A DNA stretch of 5,018 nt from Methanomicrobiales archaeon. Lineage in GTDB: Archaea; Halobacteriota; Methanomicrobia; Methanomicrobiales; JACTUA01. Below the pieces are notes generated by a model. That model saw nothing but the letters and a program-made list of their open reading frames with translations. It was not told where the DNA came from and searched no databases. Both the position numbers and the translations under genes were made by a program. The stretch spans positions 1-5,018 of the forward strand of contig JAJRDF010000118.1 in NCBI GenBank assembly GCA_028678555.1. The letters are read 5' to 3'. Positions 1 to 5,018 of the stretch are shown here, piece by piece. The stretch's first letter is position 1, and every line of letters starts with the position of its first letter.

Positions 1-2413
1 GTTCTCCCAGGCACCGTCCATGATGGGCGGTTCCCAGCAGGTCATGGCCGAGTGGGAGGCAGCTGCCCTCAACCTGTGGGCGAAGAAACGCCCGCAGGCC
101 ACATGGGGCAACCAGAATGCCAACGGGGGCCTGGGCTGGTTCATTGCGAACCATATGCCGCAGCAGAACTACCTTCGGGTGAAAGACAGCCGGGGCCTGC
201 CGGTGGCCGGTGCCACCGTGCAGGTGTACCGGGCGGACCATGTGCCCAGCGGTTCCAGCGATCCCAACATCATCGAGGCGGCCGGGGACTTCTACAAGAA
301 GTACATCGACAACACGGTGGACGCCCAGGGCTCCACGGATGCGAATGGCCTGTACAGCCTGGGAGCGAATCCCTTCTCAGTGCCGGAGCCCATCGGCGGG
401 TGGGACTTCCCACGGTGCGTGGACTTCGTGAAGATCCGGGTGAACGGCCGGGTTTATCCGGCATGGCTGGATCTCCCGCAGGTCCAGGTGCAGTGGCACC
501 GCGGAAACCGCCAGGTGGCGTACTTTGACGTGCAGATCCCGGTGGAAGTGACCCCGACCACCACCCCGACTGCCACACCTACACCCCAGCCGAACCCGGC
601 GCCGGTGCTCTCCGGTATCTCCCCGGTGAGCGCGACCGCCGGGGGATCCGGGTTGACCCTTACGGTCACGGGGAGCGGCTTTGTCCCGGGATCGAAAGTC
701 AGGTGGGACGGGGCGGACCGGGCCACCACCTACCTCTCCTCCACCCAGCTCACGGCCTCCATCCCATCTTCCGACATTGCAACGGCGGGAACACGCTCCG
801 TGACCGTGTTTACCGCAGCACCGGGCGGTGGTACCTCGGGAGCCCGGACCTTCACCATCAGCCAGGCACCGACCCCGACCCCCACCCCGACTCCGACCCA
901 GACCCCGGTCTCGCAGATAACGCTCGGCGGGAAGGTGATCGATGAATACAACATGGCCGTGCCGTACACGTATGTGGCAGTGGCCCGGGAGGATACCGGG
1001 GCCCGGACCTATGTGTACACATCGTACGACGGCTCGTTCCGGGCCGTCGTCCCCTATTCCACGACTGTCCGCTATGCCCTCCTCACCTGGGACTACTCGG
1101 CGAGAGAGGTAATGCGTGCAGGCATCGTTCCTGACCGGGACCGGCTGGACCTGGACCTGAGGTTCGGTACCCAGACTCCCACGCCGACACCGACTTCCAC
1201 CCTGACCCCAACACCCACCCCCACGCCGCAGCCGAACCCGGTGCCGGTGCTCTCCGGGATCTCCCCCGCATCCGCGACGGCCGGGGGATCCGGGTTCACC
1301 CTCACTGTCACCGGCAGCAACTTCCTCGCCACGTCGAAAGTCCGGTGGAACGGGGCGGACCGGGCCACCACATGCGTCTCATCCACCCAGCTCACCGCCT
1401 CCATCCCTGCCCCCGATATCGCGTCGGCCGGCACAGGGACTGTCACGGTCTTCACGGCAGCGCCTGGCGGTGGGACCTCGGGAGCCCGGACCTTCACCAT
1501 CAGCCCGGCACCGACCCCAACCCCCACGGTGACGCCGACGGCGACCCCGACACCGGCCACGACAGTGACCCTCGGGGGCACGGTACGTGATAGCGACGGC
1601 AGGCCGGTGCCCTACACCTATGTGTACGTGATCAGGGAAGGCCAGGGCTCCGGGACCTACCGCTACACCGCCGCGGACGGGTCCTACCGGACCAGCGTGC
1701 CCCGGTCCACCACCGCAAGGTACACGATCCAGGCTTGGGATTACCTGTACGGGGCCATGGAGATCCGGGGTGTGGTACCGGACCGGGACCGGCTGGACCT
1801 GAACCTCATGCCGGGCGCCTCCGCCCCGACTCCCACCCCGACTCCCACACCAACCCCAACTTCCACACCAACTGCCACCCCAACTCCGACGCCCACGCCG
1901 ACCGGGACCCCCACCCAGGCCCCGGATCCCTCGTTCCAGACGGTCACGGCGGAGACTTCAACCGGCACCGCACCCCTCGGGAACTACGACTCCCGGGGCA
2001 GCTACTACGGGCCCCGCATGCAGACCCAGTCGCTAAAAGCGGTGGGATCCAGCATCTCCCGGGTCGCGGTCCCCCTGGTGAAGGTAGGAACCCCGGCCCA
2101 GGAGATCACCGTCACGGTGGAGAACGCCTGGCTCCAGCCCGTGGGCTGGACCACGATCCCGGCGTCGGCGGTCACGTCGACAGAACCCTCGCGCCTCGAC
2201 TGGGTGACGGCAGAGTTCACGAAACCGGTGCAGGTGTCGAAGGGATCCCTGTATTACGTGAAGCTCTCGGTCACCACGCGGGATGAGAAGAACTTCTTCC
2301 TGATCCCGCTTCATGGAGGGAACCCGTACCAGCCCGGCAACTGGTGGCGCGGGGATGCAGAGAACCCTGATATGACGACCGATCTCCTGGTGAAGGTGGC
2401 GTTCAGTGCATGA
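1..2413 (+). CDS. Large modular secreted/surface protein with duplicated IPT/TIG and regulatory-like domains (5' partial)
   Basis: The reading frame is open from base 2, with no start signal near the first Met, so the true start lies upstream; it ends at TGA 2411-2413. Numbering from the Met at 20: residues 1-50 look like the tail of another domain. Residues 51-175 are a beta-rich region beginning with the carboxypeptidase-regulatory-like pattern LRVKDSRGLPVAGATVQVYR. A TP-rich linker follows. Residues 194-281 are an IPT/TIG domain (PVLSGISP start, AGGSG, TFTIS end), and 299-384 a regulatory-like sandwich (ITLGGKV...DGSFR...DRDRLDLDL). Both recur at 408-495 and 515-599. A long TP linker (600-633) precedes a 160-residue C-terminal beta-sandwich (SRVAVPLVKVG...VSKGSLYYVKLSV), resembling jelly-roll modules common in secreted proteins. 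No C-terminal membrane helix or sorting motif is visible. It is probably extracellular, in adhesion, glycan binding or substrate presentation. Any enzymatic activity would lie in the missing N-terminus. Confidence 0.85.
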   Translation, partial: FSQAPSMMGGSQQVMAEWEAAALNLWAKKRPQATWGNQNANGGLGWFIANHMPQQNYLRVKDSRGLPVAGATVQVYRADHVPSGSSDPNIIEAAGDFYKKYIDNTVDAQGSTDANGLYSLGANPFSVPEPIGGWDFPRCVDFVKIRVNGRVYPAWLDLPQVQVQWHRGNRQVAYFDVQIPVEVTPTTTPTATPTPQPNPAPVLSGISPVSATAGGSGLTLTVTGSGFVPGSKVRWDGADRATTYLSSTQLTASIPSSDIATAGTRSVTVFTAAPGGGTSGARTFTISQAPTPTPTPTPTQTPVSQITLGGKVIDEYNMAVPYTYVAVAREDTGARTYVYTSYDGSFRAVVPYSTTVRYALLTWDYSAREVMRAGIVPDRDRLDLDLRFGTQTPTPTPTSTLTPTPTPTPQPNPVPVLSGISPASATAGGSGFTLTVTGSNFLATSKVRWNGADRATTCVSSTQLTASIPAPDIASAGTGTVTVFTAAPGGGTSGARTFTISPAPTPTPTVTPTATPTPATTVTLGGTVRDSDGRPVPYTYVYVIREGQGSGTYRYTAADGSYRTSVPRSTTARYTIQAWDYLYGAMEIRGVVPDRDRLDLNLMPGASAPTPTPTPTPTPTSTPTATPTPTPTPTGTPTQAPDPSFQTVTAETSTGTAPLGNYDSRGSYYGPRMQTQSLKAVGSSISRVAVPLVKVGTPAQEITVTVENAWLQPVGWTTIPASAVTSTEPSRLDWVTAEFTKPVQVSKGSLYYVKLSVTTRDEKNFFLIPLHGGNPYQPGNWWRGDAENPDMTTDLLVKVAFSA
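591..1817 (+). repeat. In-frame tandem duplication of an IPT/TIG plus regulatory-like module
   Basis: Two consecutive in-frame units of about 214-216 codons lie inside the surface-protein gene. The first begins near 591 and the second near 1233, an offset of 642 nt. The offset grows to 648 nt at the second domain (914 versus 1562) because one TP linker is two codons longer. By hand alignment the two IPT/TIG domains differ at about 15 of 88 residues, while the regulatory-like domains are clearly more diverged. A 31-nt stretch at 833-863 is identical to 1475-1505. This points to duplication with either stronger constraint on, or gene conversion of, the IPT/TIG part. Confidence 0.85.
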
Positions 2414-2428
2414 GGGGGGTTATTGGCC

Positions 2429-2456
2429 GGGATGCCGGGACCATTCCCTGGCACCC
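2429..2456 (+). terminator. Hairpin just after the surface-protein gene, possible terminator
   Basis: Fifteen bases after the stop codon, GGGATGCCGGGA pairs with TCCCTGGCACCC. This gives 11 base pairs, one bulged base on each arm (A2432, T2449) and a CCAT loop. No T-rich tract follows, although archaeal termination usually relies on T-rich sequence. A role in ending or protecting the 3' end of the message is plausible but unproven. Confidence 0.3.
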
Positions 2457-2559
2457 ATCCCCTGAACAGAGATTCCCCTTTCATCCACGACCAGGGGAGA
2501 AATTTCTTCGGGTGAGGCGGGAGCCCTCCAGGTCCCCGGGCGGTCGGCTCCACCGGCCT

Positions 2560-2763
2560 GGTGCGGGAGGGGGCGCTGCCCTCTCACAGTCCCTCCCCCG
2601 ATGAGGATGGTCCGATCGGTCGGTTCATTGCACCGAGCTACTCTGATCCGGATCAACCCCGGAGAGGGACGCCTCCGCAGCGGGGGGCGGCCGTCAAGGA
2701 GCGTCCCACCGGTACGAGAATGAGACTTGGAACCGTTACACCACCATGACCGTATTCCTCAGG
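2560..2763. repeat. Intergenic repeat element, copy A
   Basis: This copy fills most of the gap between the surface-protein gene and the transporter gene. It aligns with copy B at 3560-3773 in the same orientation. Shared landmarks are GGTGSGGG at the left end, a hairpin, GTCCCTCCCC, GAGGATGGTCCGATC (2603-2617), CCGGATCAACC (2648-2658), AGGAGCGTCCCACCGGTAC (2697-2715) and GGAACCG (2729-2735); similarity fades towards TCAGG (2759-2763). Copy A has its own structures. One is a stem GAGGGGGC/GCCCTCTC around a GCT loop at 2567-2585. Another is a stem GGGACGCCTCC/GGAGCGTCCC at 2666-2707. A third is the perfect palindrome GATCCGGATC at 2645-2654. No coding potential is evident. On the minus strand it starts about 14 nt after the transporter stop. 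Identity is unknown: a MITE-like element, a structured 3' UTR/ncRNA or a REP-like repeat are options. Confidence 0.7.
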
Positions 2764-2776
2764 TTGGGCGGAGTCC

Positions 2777-3412
2777 TCAGCGCGGTTCCGGGGGGTTCCC
2801 GAGCCACCGGACCCCCAGGTACACGAACGGGGTGCCGAAGATCGCCACCGCGCATTTCAGGAGCCAGTAGGGGATAACAAGGGCGAAAATATACAGGGCA
2901 TCGAACTTCGGGGTTACGCCATAGAAGGCCAGGAACATGAACACCGTGGTATCAATGAACTGGCTCACGATGGTGGAACCCGTGGCCCGCAGCCAGAGCA
3001 TCCTCCGGTGCGTCCATTCCTTCAGCGTCCGGAAGACCTCGATGTCCATCATCTCAGCGATGAGAAATGCCGTGATGCTGGCCACCATCACCCGGACACT
3101 GATGCCGAAGATCAGGTTGTACTGCTCGGGATAGAAGTCCCTGGCCGCGCTGGGCAGCTGCGTGGCAACATAGGTGACCACCAGCACGTAGGCCAGCACC
3201 GCTATCGTGGCAAGGACGATCCGCCGGGCAGTCTCCCGTCCCTCCACTTCCTGGATCACGTCCAGCGCCAGGTAGGAGAGGGGAAAGACCATGATCCCGA
3301 CAGCGGCGTCGAAGAAGCCGAAGACCGCGATCTTGTTTCCCATCAGGTTGGCGGCGATCACGCTGGCCACGAAGAGGGCGACCAGCACATGGTACTTCGT
3401 TTCCCGCTGCAT
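2777..3412 (-). CDS. yhhQ: YhhQ/QPTR-family queuosine/archaeosine precursor (preQ0-type) transporter
   Basis: A 211-residue integral membrane protein of the Vut_1/YhhQ family, which takes up 7-deazaguanine precursors. In archaea the expected use is preQ0 for archaeosine at tRNA position 15; substrate choice here is inferred from the family. Hydrophobic segments lie at about 8-24, 28-50, 64-84, 100-120, 145-163 and 170-200. Family hallmarks are the acidic segment FPLSYLALDVIQEVEGRETAR (43-63, with D51 and E55) and the polar helix GSTIVSQFIDTTVF (145-158, with S146, Q151 and D154). The start is ATG 3412-3410, because AGGAG lies six bases upstream and homology begins there; an upstream in-frame ATG at 3523 would add 37 unlike, promoter-overlapping residues. 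The stop is TGA at 2777. Length is normal for the family. It is transcribed in the same direction as trm5, but 388 bases downstream of it and with its own TATA box, so probably not in one operon. Confidence 0.88.
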   Translation of the reverse strand: MQRETKYHVLVALFVASVIAANLMGNKIAVFGFFDAAVGIMVFPLSYLALDVIQEVEGRETARRIVLATIAVLAYVLVVTYVATQLPSAARDFYPEQYNLIFGISVRVMVASITAFLIAEMMDIEVFRTLKEWTHRRMLWLRATGSTIVSQFIDTTVFMFLAFYGVTPKFDALYIFALVIPYWLLKCAVAIFGTPFVYLGVRWLGNPPEPR

Positions 3413-3418
3413 CTGTCT

Positions 3419-3423
3419 CTCCT
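3419..3423 (-). promoter_or_regulatory. Ribosome binding site deciding the transporter start
   Basis: On the minus strand AGGAG is followed by a six-base spacer and ATG at 3412. It is complementary to the archaeal 16S rRNA tail and selects this start over the Met 37 codons upstream. Confidence 0.65.
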
Positions 3424-3471
3424 GCTGGTCCTGAGGACGGCCAGTCACACCAGGGACCTGTTCCCCACCGG

Positions 3472-3484
3472 CCTGTCTGACAGG
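3472..3484. promoter_or_regulatory. Palindrome at the predicted transcription start of the transporter gene
   Basis: CCTGTCTGACAGG has perfect six-base arms around one central base. It is centred about 26 nt downstream of the TATA box centre, so it would overlap the transcription start. That is a typical place for a repressor operator; a small 5' UTR hairpin is the alternative. A second short inverted repeat, GTCCTGAGGAC (3428-3438), lies between it and the ribosome binding site. Confidence 0.4.
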
Positions 3485-3500
3485 GATCTCATCGCGGGAA

Positions 3501-3508
3501 CATATATG
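3501..3508 (-). promoter_or_regulatory. TATA box for the transporter gene
   Basis: CATATATG is the clearest TATA-like box in the transporter upstream region. It predicts transcription starting near 3478 and a 5' leader of about 65 nt. The motif is self-complementary, so its direction is inferred from the gene downstream. No strong purine-rich BRE is visible. Confidence 0.5.
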
Positions 3509-3526
3509 CCCGTGCATTTTCATTCC

Positions 3527-3550
3527 GTATCAATCGGGCAATCCTGATAC
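3527..3550. promoter_or_regulatory. Inverted repeat upstream of the transporter TATA box
   Basis: GTATCA (3527-3532) and TGATAC (3545-3550) are perfect six-base arms separated by 12 bases. On the minus strand they sit about 19-42 bases upstream of the TATA box, where an archaeal activator or regulator could bind. It lies just outside copy B of the intergenic repeat. Function is inferred from position only. Confidence 0.3.
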
Positions 3551-3559
3551 ATGCCAGCA

Positions 3560-3773
3560 GGTGGGGGCAGGCCCCCTCCCGGTCCCTCCCCAACGTCGAG
3601 AGGATAGTCCGATCCATTGGGCATTCTCGCCGAAGATACTCCGGTCCGGATCAACCGCGAGGGGGGGGGGGCGCCCACGCGGCGGGGGGGACCGCAGGTT
3701 CCCCCCAGGAGCGTCTCACCAGTACTGCAGAGAATCCGGAAACCGCCATCCCCCGATTGCTGTGCATGTCAGG
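3560..3773. repeat. Intergenic repeat element, copy B
   Basis: Diverged second copy of the element at 2560-2763, in the same orientation. Matching blocks are GAGGATAGTCCGATC (3600-3614), GGTCCGGATCAACC (3643-3656), AGGAGCGTCTCACCAGTAC (3707-3725) and AAACCG (3740-3745). Spacing is nearly preserved: 43 versus 42 nt between the first two blocks, and 24 nt from GTAC to AACCG in both. The middle is G-rich and diverged, with an 11-G run at 3661-3671 and a hairpin GGGGGGACC-gca-GGTTCCCCCC at about 3685-3706. The left end keeps a hairpin, here GGGGG-cagg-CCCCC (3563-3576), with bases different from copy A. On the minus strand the element begins about 28 nt after the trm5 stop. No believable coding frame is present. 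Confidence 0.7.
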
Positions 3774-3800
3774 GAGGGGTGGGAGTGATGGCACACCTCT

Positions 3801-4709
3801 CTATTCCGCAACCCGGATGTCATAGACTGCCAGCCACTGGGACGGGGAATACGTATGCACCACGTGCTCCCGGATCTCCGCCGCGCCCCGCCCGTCCAGG
3901 AGGGCGAGCATCTCCCCGTCCCGGGACTGGAGGGCATAGAGGTGGATCGATCCTCCCGGGCGGACCAGGGAGAAGGCCTGGTCCAGGAAGGAGGCCGGGG
4001 AGAGCGGGAGGTTCATCACCACGCGGTCAAACCCGGGGCAGAGGAATGACGGGAGACGCGCCGCATCGCAGAGGAGGGGAAGCACGTTCCGGCACCGGTT
4101 CAGGCGCAGGTTGCCGATGAGGAGAGTCACCGCTGCGGGGTTCAGGTCGCAGGCGACGACCGTCTTTGCCCGGGCCGCGAGAGTGATGGCAAAGGGCCCC
4201 ACACCGGCGAACATGTCCAGGACACGCTCACCGCCGTGTATCTCCCCCAGCACCCGCTGACGTTCTGTGGACAGCCGGGGGGAGAAGTAGGCCAGGGCCA
4301 GATCGATATCGAACCGGTGGCCGTACTCCGTGAGCCGGGTGCGGGTGGTGGGAAGGCCGGCCAGCACCGTGAACCGGCGGACCCGGTACTGCCCCTCCAC
4401 CGGTCCCTCAGAGAGGAGCACGGTGTGGAGGGACGGGCGGCTCGCCCGCAGCCGTTCGGCTCCATCGGGATCGTAGTCCTGCATGACGGCAATGCCGCCG
4501 ATCAGCTCGTGCCGCGGGAGCTCAGGCCGGGCAGGGTTTGCCGCAAAGCGTGTCCGTGCCCCGTCGCCGGGATCCGCGGTGACCGGGAGGAGCAGGGTTT
4601 CCCCGTCGGTCCTGGGGCGGAGATCGGGGTCCAGAAGCCCCCGCTCCTTCAGATCCTTCCTGACCCGCTCCCCCTCGGAGAGGGCCACCCGGACGCACCA
4701 CTGTTCCAC
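3801..4709 (-). CDS. trm5: tRNA (guanine37-N1)-methyltransferase, archaeal Trm5 type
   Basis: SAM-dependent enzyme expected to form m1G37 next to the anticodon, protecting against +1 frameshifting; also the first step towards wyosine bases in archaea. Numbering from this start (302 residues): an N-terminal D1-like domain (MEQWCVRV...EGERVRKDL...GLLD), then YFSPRLSTER (141-150), the SAM-binding motif VLDMFAGVGPF (163-173), acidic ACDLNP (186-191), CDA (214-216) and the catalytic-type NLP motif (233-235). YFSPRL argues for Trm5 over the related Taw2. GTG 4709 is preferred because Trm5 proteins usually begin a few residues before this Cys, and because the TATA box at 4730-4735 would start transcription near here. 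GTG 4724 (five more residues) is the alternative, but lies upstream of that predicted start. The stop is TAG at 3801. The gene is divergent from hmgA. Confidence 0.87.
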   Translation of the reverse strand: MEQWCVRVALSEGERVRKDLKERGLLDPDLRPRTDGETLLLPVTADPGDGARTRFAANPARPELPRHELIGGIAVMQDYDPDGAERLRASRPSLHTVLLSEGPVEGQYRVRRFTVLAGLPTTRTRLTEYGHRFDIDLALAYFSPRLSTERQRVLGEIHGGERVLDMFAGVGPFAITLAARAKTVVACDLNPAAVTLLIGNLRLNRCRNVLPLLCDAARLPSFLCPGFDRVVMNLPLSPASFLDQAFSLVRPGGSIHLYALQSRDGEMLALLDGRGAAEIREHVVHTYSPSQWLAVYDIRVAE

Positions 4710-4729
4710 CTCCACGGGCACCACCCATC

Positions 4730-4735
4730 TTTATA
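4730..4735. promoter_or_regulatory. TATA-like box between trm5 and hmgA, possibly bidirectional
   Basis: TTTATA on the plus strand (TATAAA on the minus) is the only AT-rich box in this short spacer. Its centre is 23-24 nt from ATG 4756 on the plus strand and the same distance from GTG 4709 on the minus strand. It could therefore drive leaderless transcripts either way, a slightly short but acceptable archaeal spacing. No clear BRE fixes the direction. Confidence 0.5.
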
Positions 4736-4740
4736 CGGGA

Positions 4741-4763
4741 GATCAGAGACTGATCATGGATCA
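4741..4763. promoter_or_regulatory. Inverted repeats abutting and spanning the hmgA start codon
   Basis: GATCAG-AGA-CTGATC (4741-4755) is a perfect inverted repeat with six-base arms. It lies between the TATA box and the ATG and ends on the base before it. An overlapping repeat, TGATC-ATG-GATCA (4751-4763), is centred on the start codon itself. The position is ideal for a repressor competing with transcription initiation; a hairpin masking the start is the other reading. Confidence 0.4.
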
Positions 4764-5018
4764 TTATCTGGACCGGCTCAAAAATGGCACGCTCAAACTC
4801 CACGCGCTGGAGAAGGAACTCCCGGTGGATGAGGCGGTGCGGGTCCGGCGGGCGTTCATCGAGCGGGAAGCAGGGGTGCCCCTTCCCTGCATCGGGGACT
4901 TCACCTTCGATCCCTCCCGCGCGGTCCAGCGCAACATCGAGAACATGATCGGCGCCACGCAGATCCCGGTGGGGGTGGCCGGGCCGCTGCAGCTCCATGG
5001 CAACCATGCGCAGGGGCA
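4756..5018 (+). CDS. hmgA: Hydroxymethylglutaryl-CoA reductase, N-terminal part (3' partial)
   Basis: The first 87 codons of a class I HMG-CoA reductase, which reduces HMG-CoA to mevalonate with NADPH, the committed step of isoprenoid and archaeal ether-lipid synthesis. ENMIGATQIPVGVAGPL (62-78) is the family signature; E62 aligns with the catalytic glutamate of the ENVIG motif. The preceding segment (VRVRRAFIEREAG, RAVQRNIENM) fits the N-terminal helical and dimerisation region. There is no membrane anchor, as expected for the soluble archaeal form. ATG 4756 is the only sensible start, with the TATA-like box 23-24 nt upstream and no close Shine-Dalgarno sequence, which suggests a leaderless message. 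The gene runs off the window. Confidence 0.92.
   Translation, partial: MDHYLDRLKNGTLKLHALEKELPVDEAVRVRRAFIEREAGVPLPCIGDFTFDPSRAVQRNIENMIGATQIPVGVAGPLQLHGNHAQG

Noticed and set aside
560..1920. Regular CCNAC-rich tracts, considered as possible CRISPR or minisatellite arrays
   Set aside because: They encode in-frame Thr-Pro linkers between domains; there is no constant repeat with unique spacers.
2410..2749. Short plus-strand open frames between the surface-protein and transporter genes
   Set aside because: Arg/Pro/Gly-rich translations typical of GC-rich noncoding DNA, no ribosome binding site, and they overlap the intergenic repeat without a shared frame in copy B.
3413..3523. A 37-residue N-terminal extension of the transporter from the ATG at 3523
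   Set aside because: It is polar, unlike the family, overlaps the TATA box and palindrome, and the internal ATG at 3412 has a good ribosome binding site.
3561..4120. Plus-strand open frames of 75 and 167 codons starting in the gap after trm5
   Set aside because: Low-complexity Gly/Pro/Arg translations, one running antisense through the conserved Trm5 coding region and through the G11 tract.
4707..4713. GGAGGTG on the minus strand as a Shine-Dalgarno sequence for trm5
   Set aside because: No in-frame start codon lies 5-10 bases downstream; the next in-frame GTG (4688) is 18 bases away and would remove conserved N-terminal residues.
4522..5007. Minus-strand open frame of 161 codons opposite hmgA and trm5
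   Set aside because: It is the shadow of two well-conserved genes; its ATG at 4728 is out of frame with Trm5, and the translation has no recognisable features.

Overview
The window is GC-rich DNA that reads as archaeal, most likely a methanogenic euryarchaeon of the Methanomicrobiales type. The evidence is an archaeal-type Trm5 tRNA methyltransferase, a class I HMG-CoA reductase start (mevalonate for archaeal isoprenoid lipids), TATA boxes placed just upstream of starts, and a large secreted-type protein with Thr/Pro linkers and IPT/TIG domains. The species assignment is inference.

Layout. Positions 1-2413 (+) hold the C-terminal part of a large modular extracellular protein whose beginning lies outside the window. 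It contains a tandemly duplicated module (IPT/TIG domain, TP linker, regulatory-like beta-sandwich, TP linker) and a C-terminal beta-sandwich. Positions 2777-3412 (-) encode a YhhQ/QPTR-family 7-deazaguanine (preQ0-type) transporter. Positions 3801-4709 (-) encode the Trm5-type tRNA (guanine37-N1)-methyltransferase. Positions 4756 to the window end (+) encode the N-terminus of HMG-CoA reductase, divergent from trm5.

The two gaps of more than 300 bases (2414-2776 and 3413-3800) have no convincing gene. They hold two diverged copies of the same roughly 205-215 nt element, in the same orientation, each just 3' of a minus-strand gene. This is the most unusual feature of the window. The second gap also carries the transporter promoter, with a TATA box and two inverted repeats. 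The short trm5-hmgA spacer has one TATA-like box about 23-24 nt from a start codon on each side, which suggests a compact, possibly bidirectional leaderless promoter. A perfect inverted repeat abuts the hmgA ATG.

Functionally, the transporter and Trm5 both relate to tRNA modification (archaeosine precursor uptake; m1G37), but they are 388 bases apart with separate promoters. HMG-CoA reductase and the surface protein belong to other processes. I see no defence system, mobile-element gene, CRISPR array, tRNA or rRNA.
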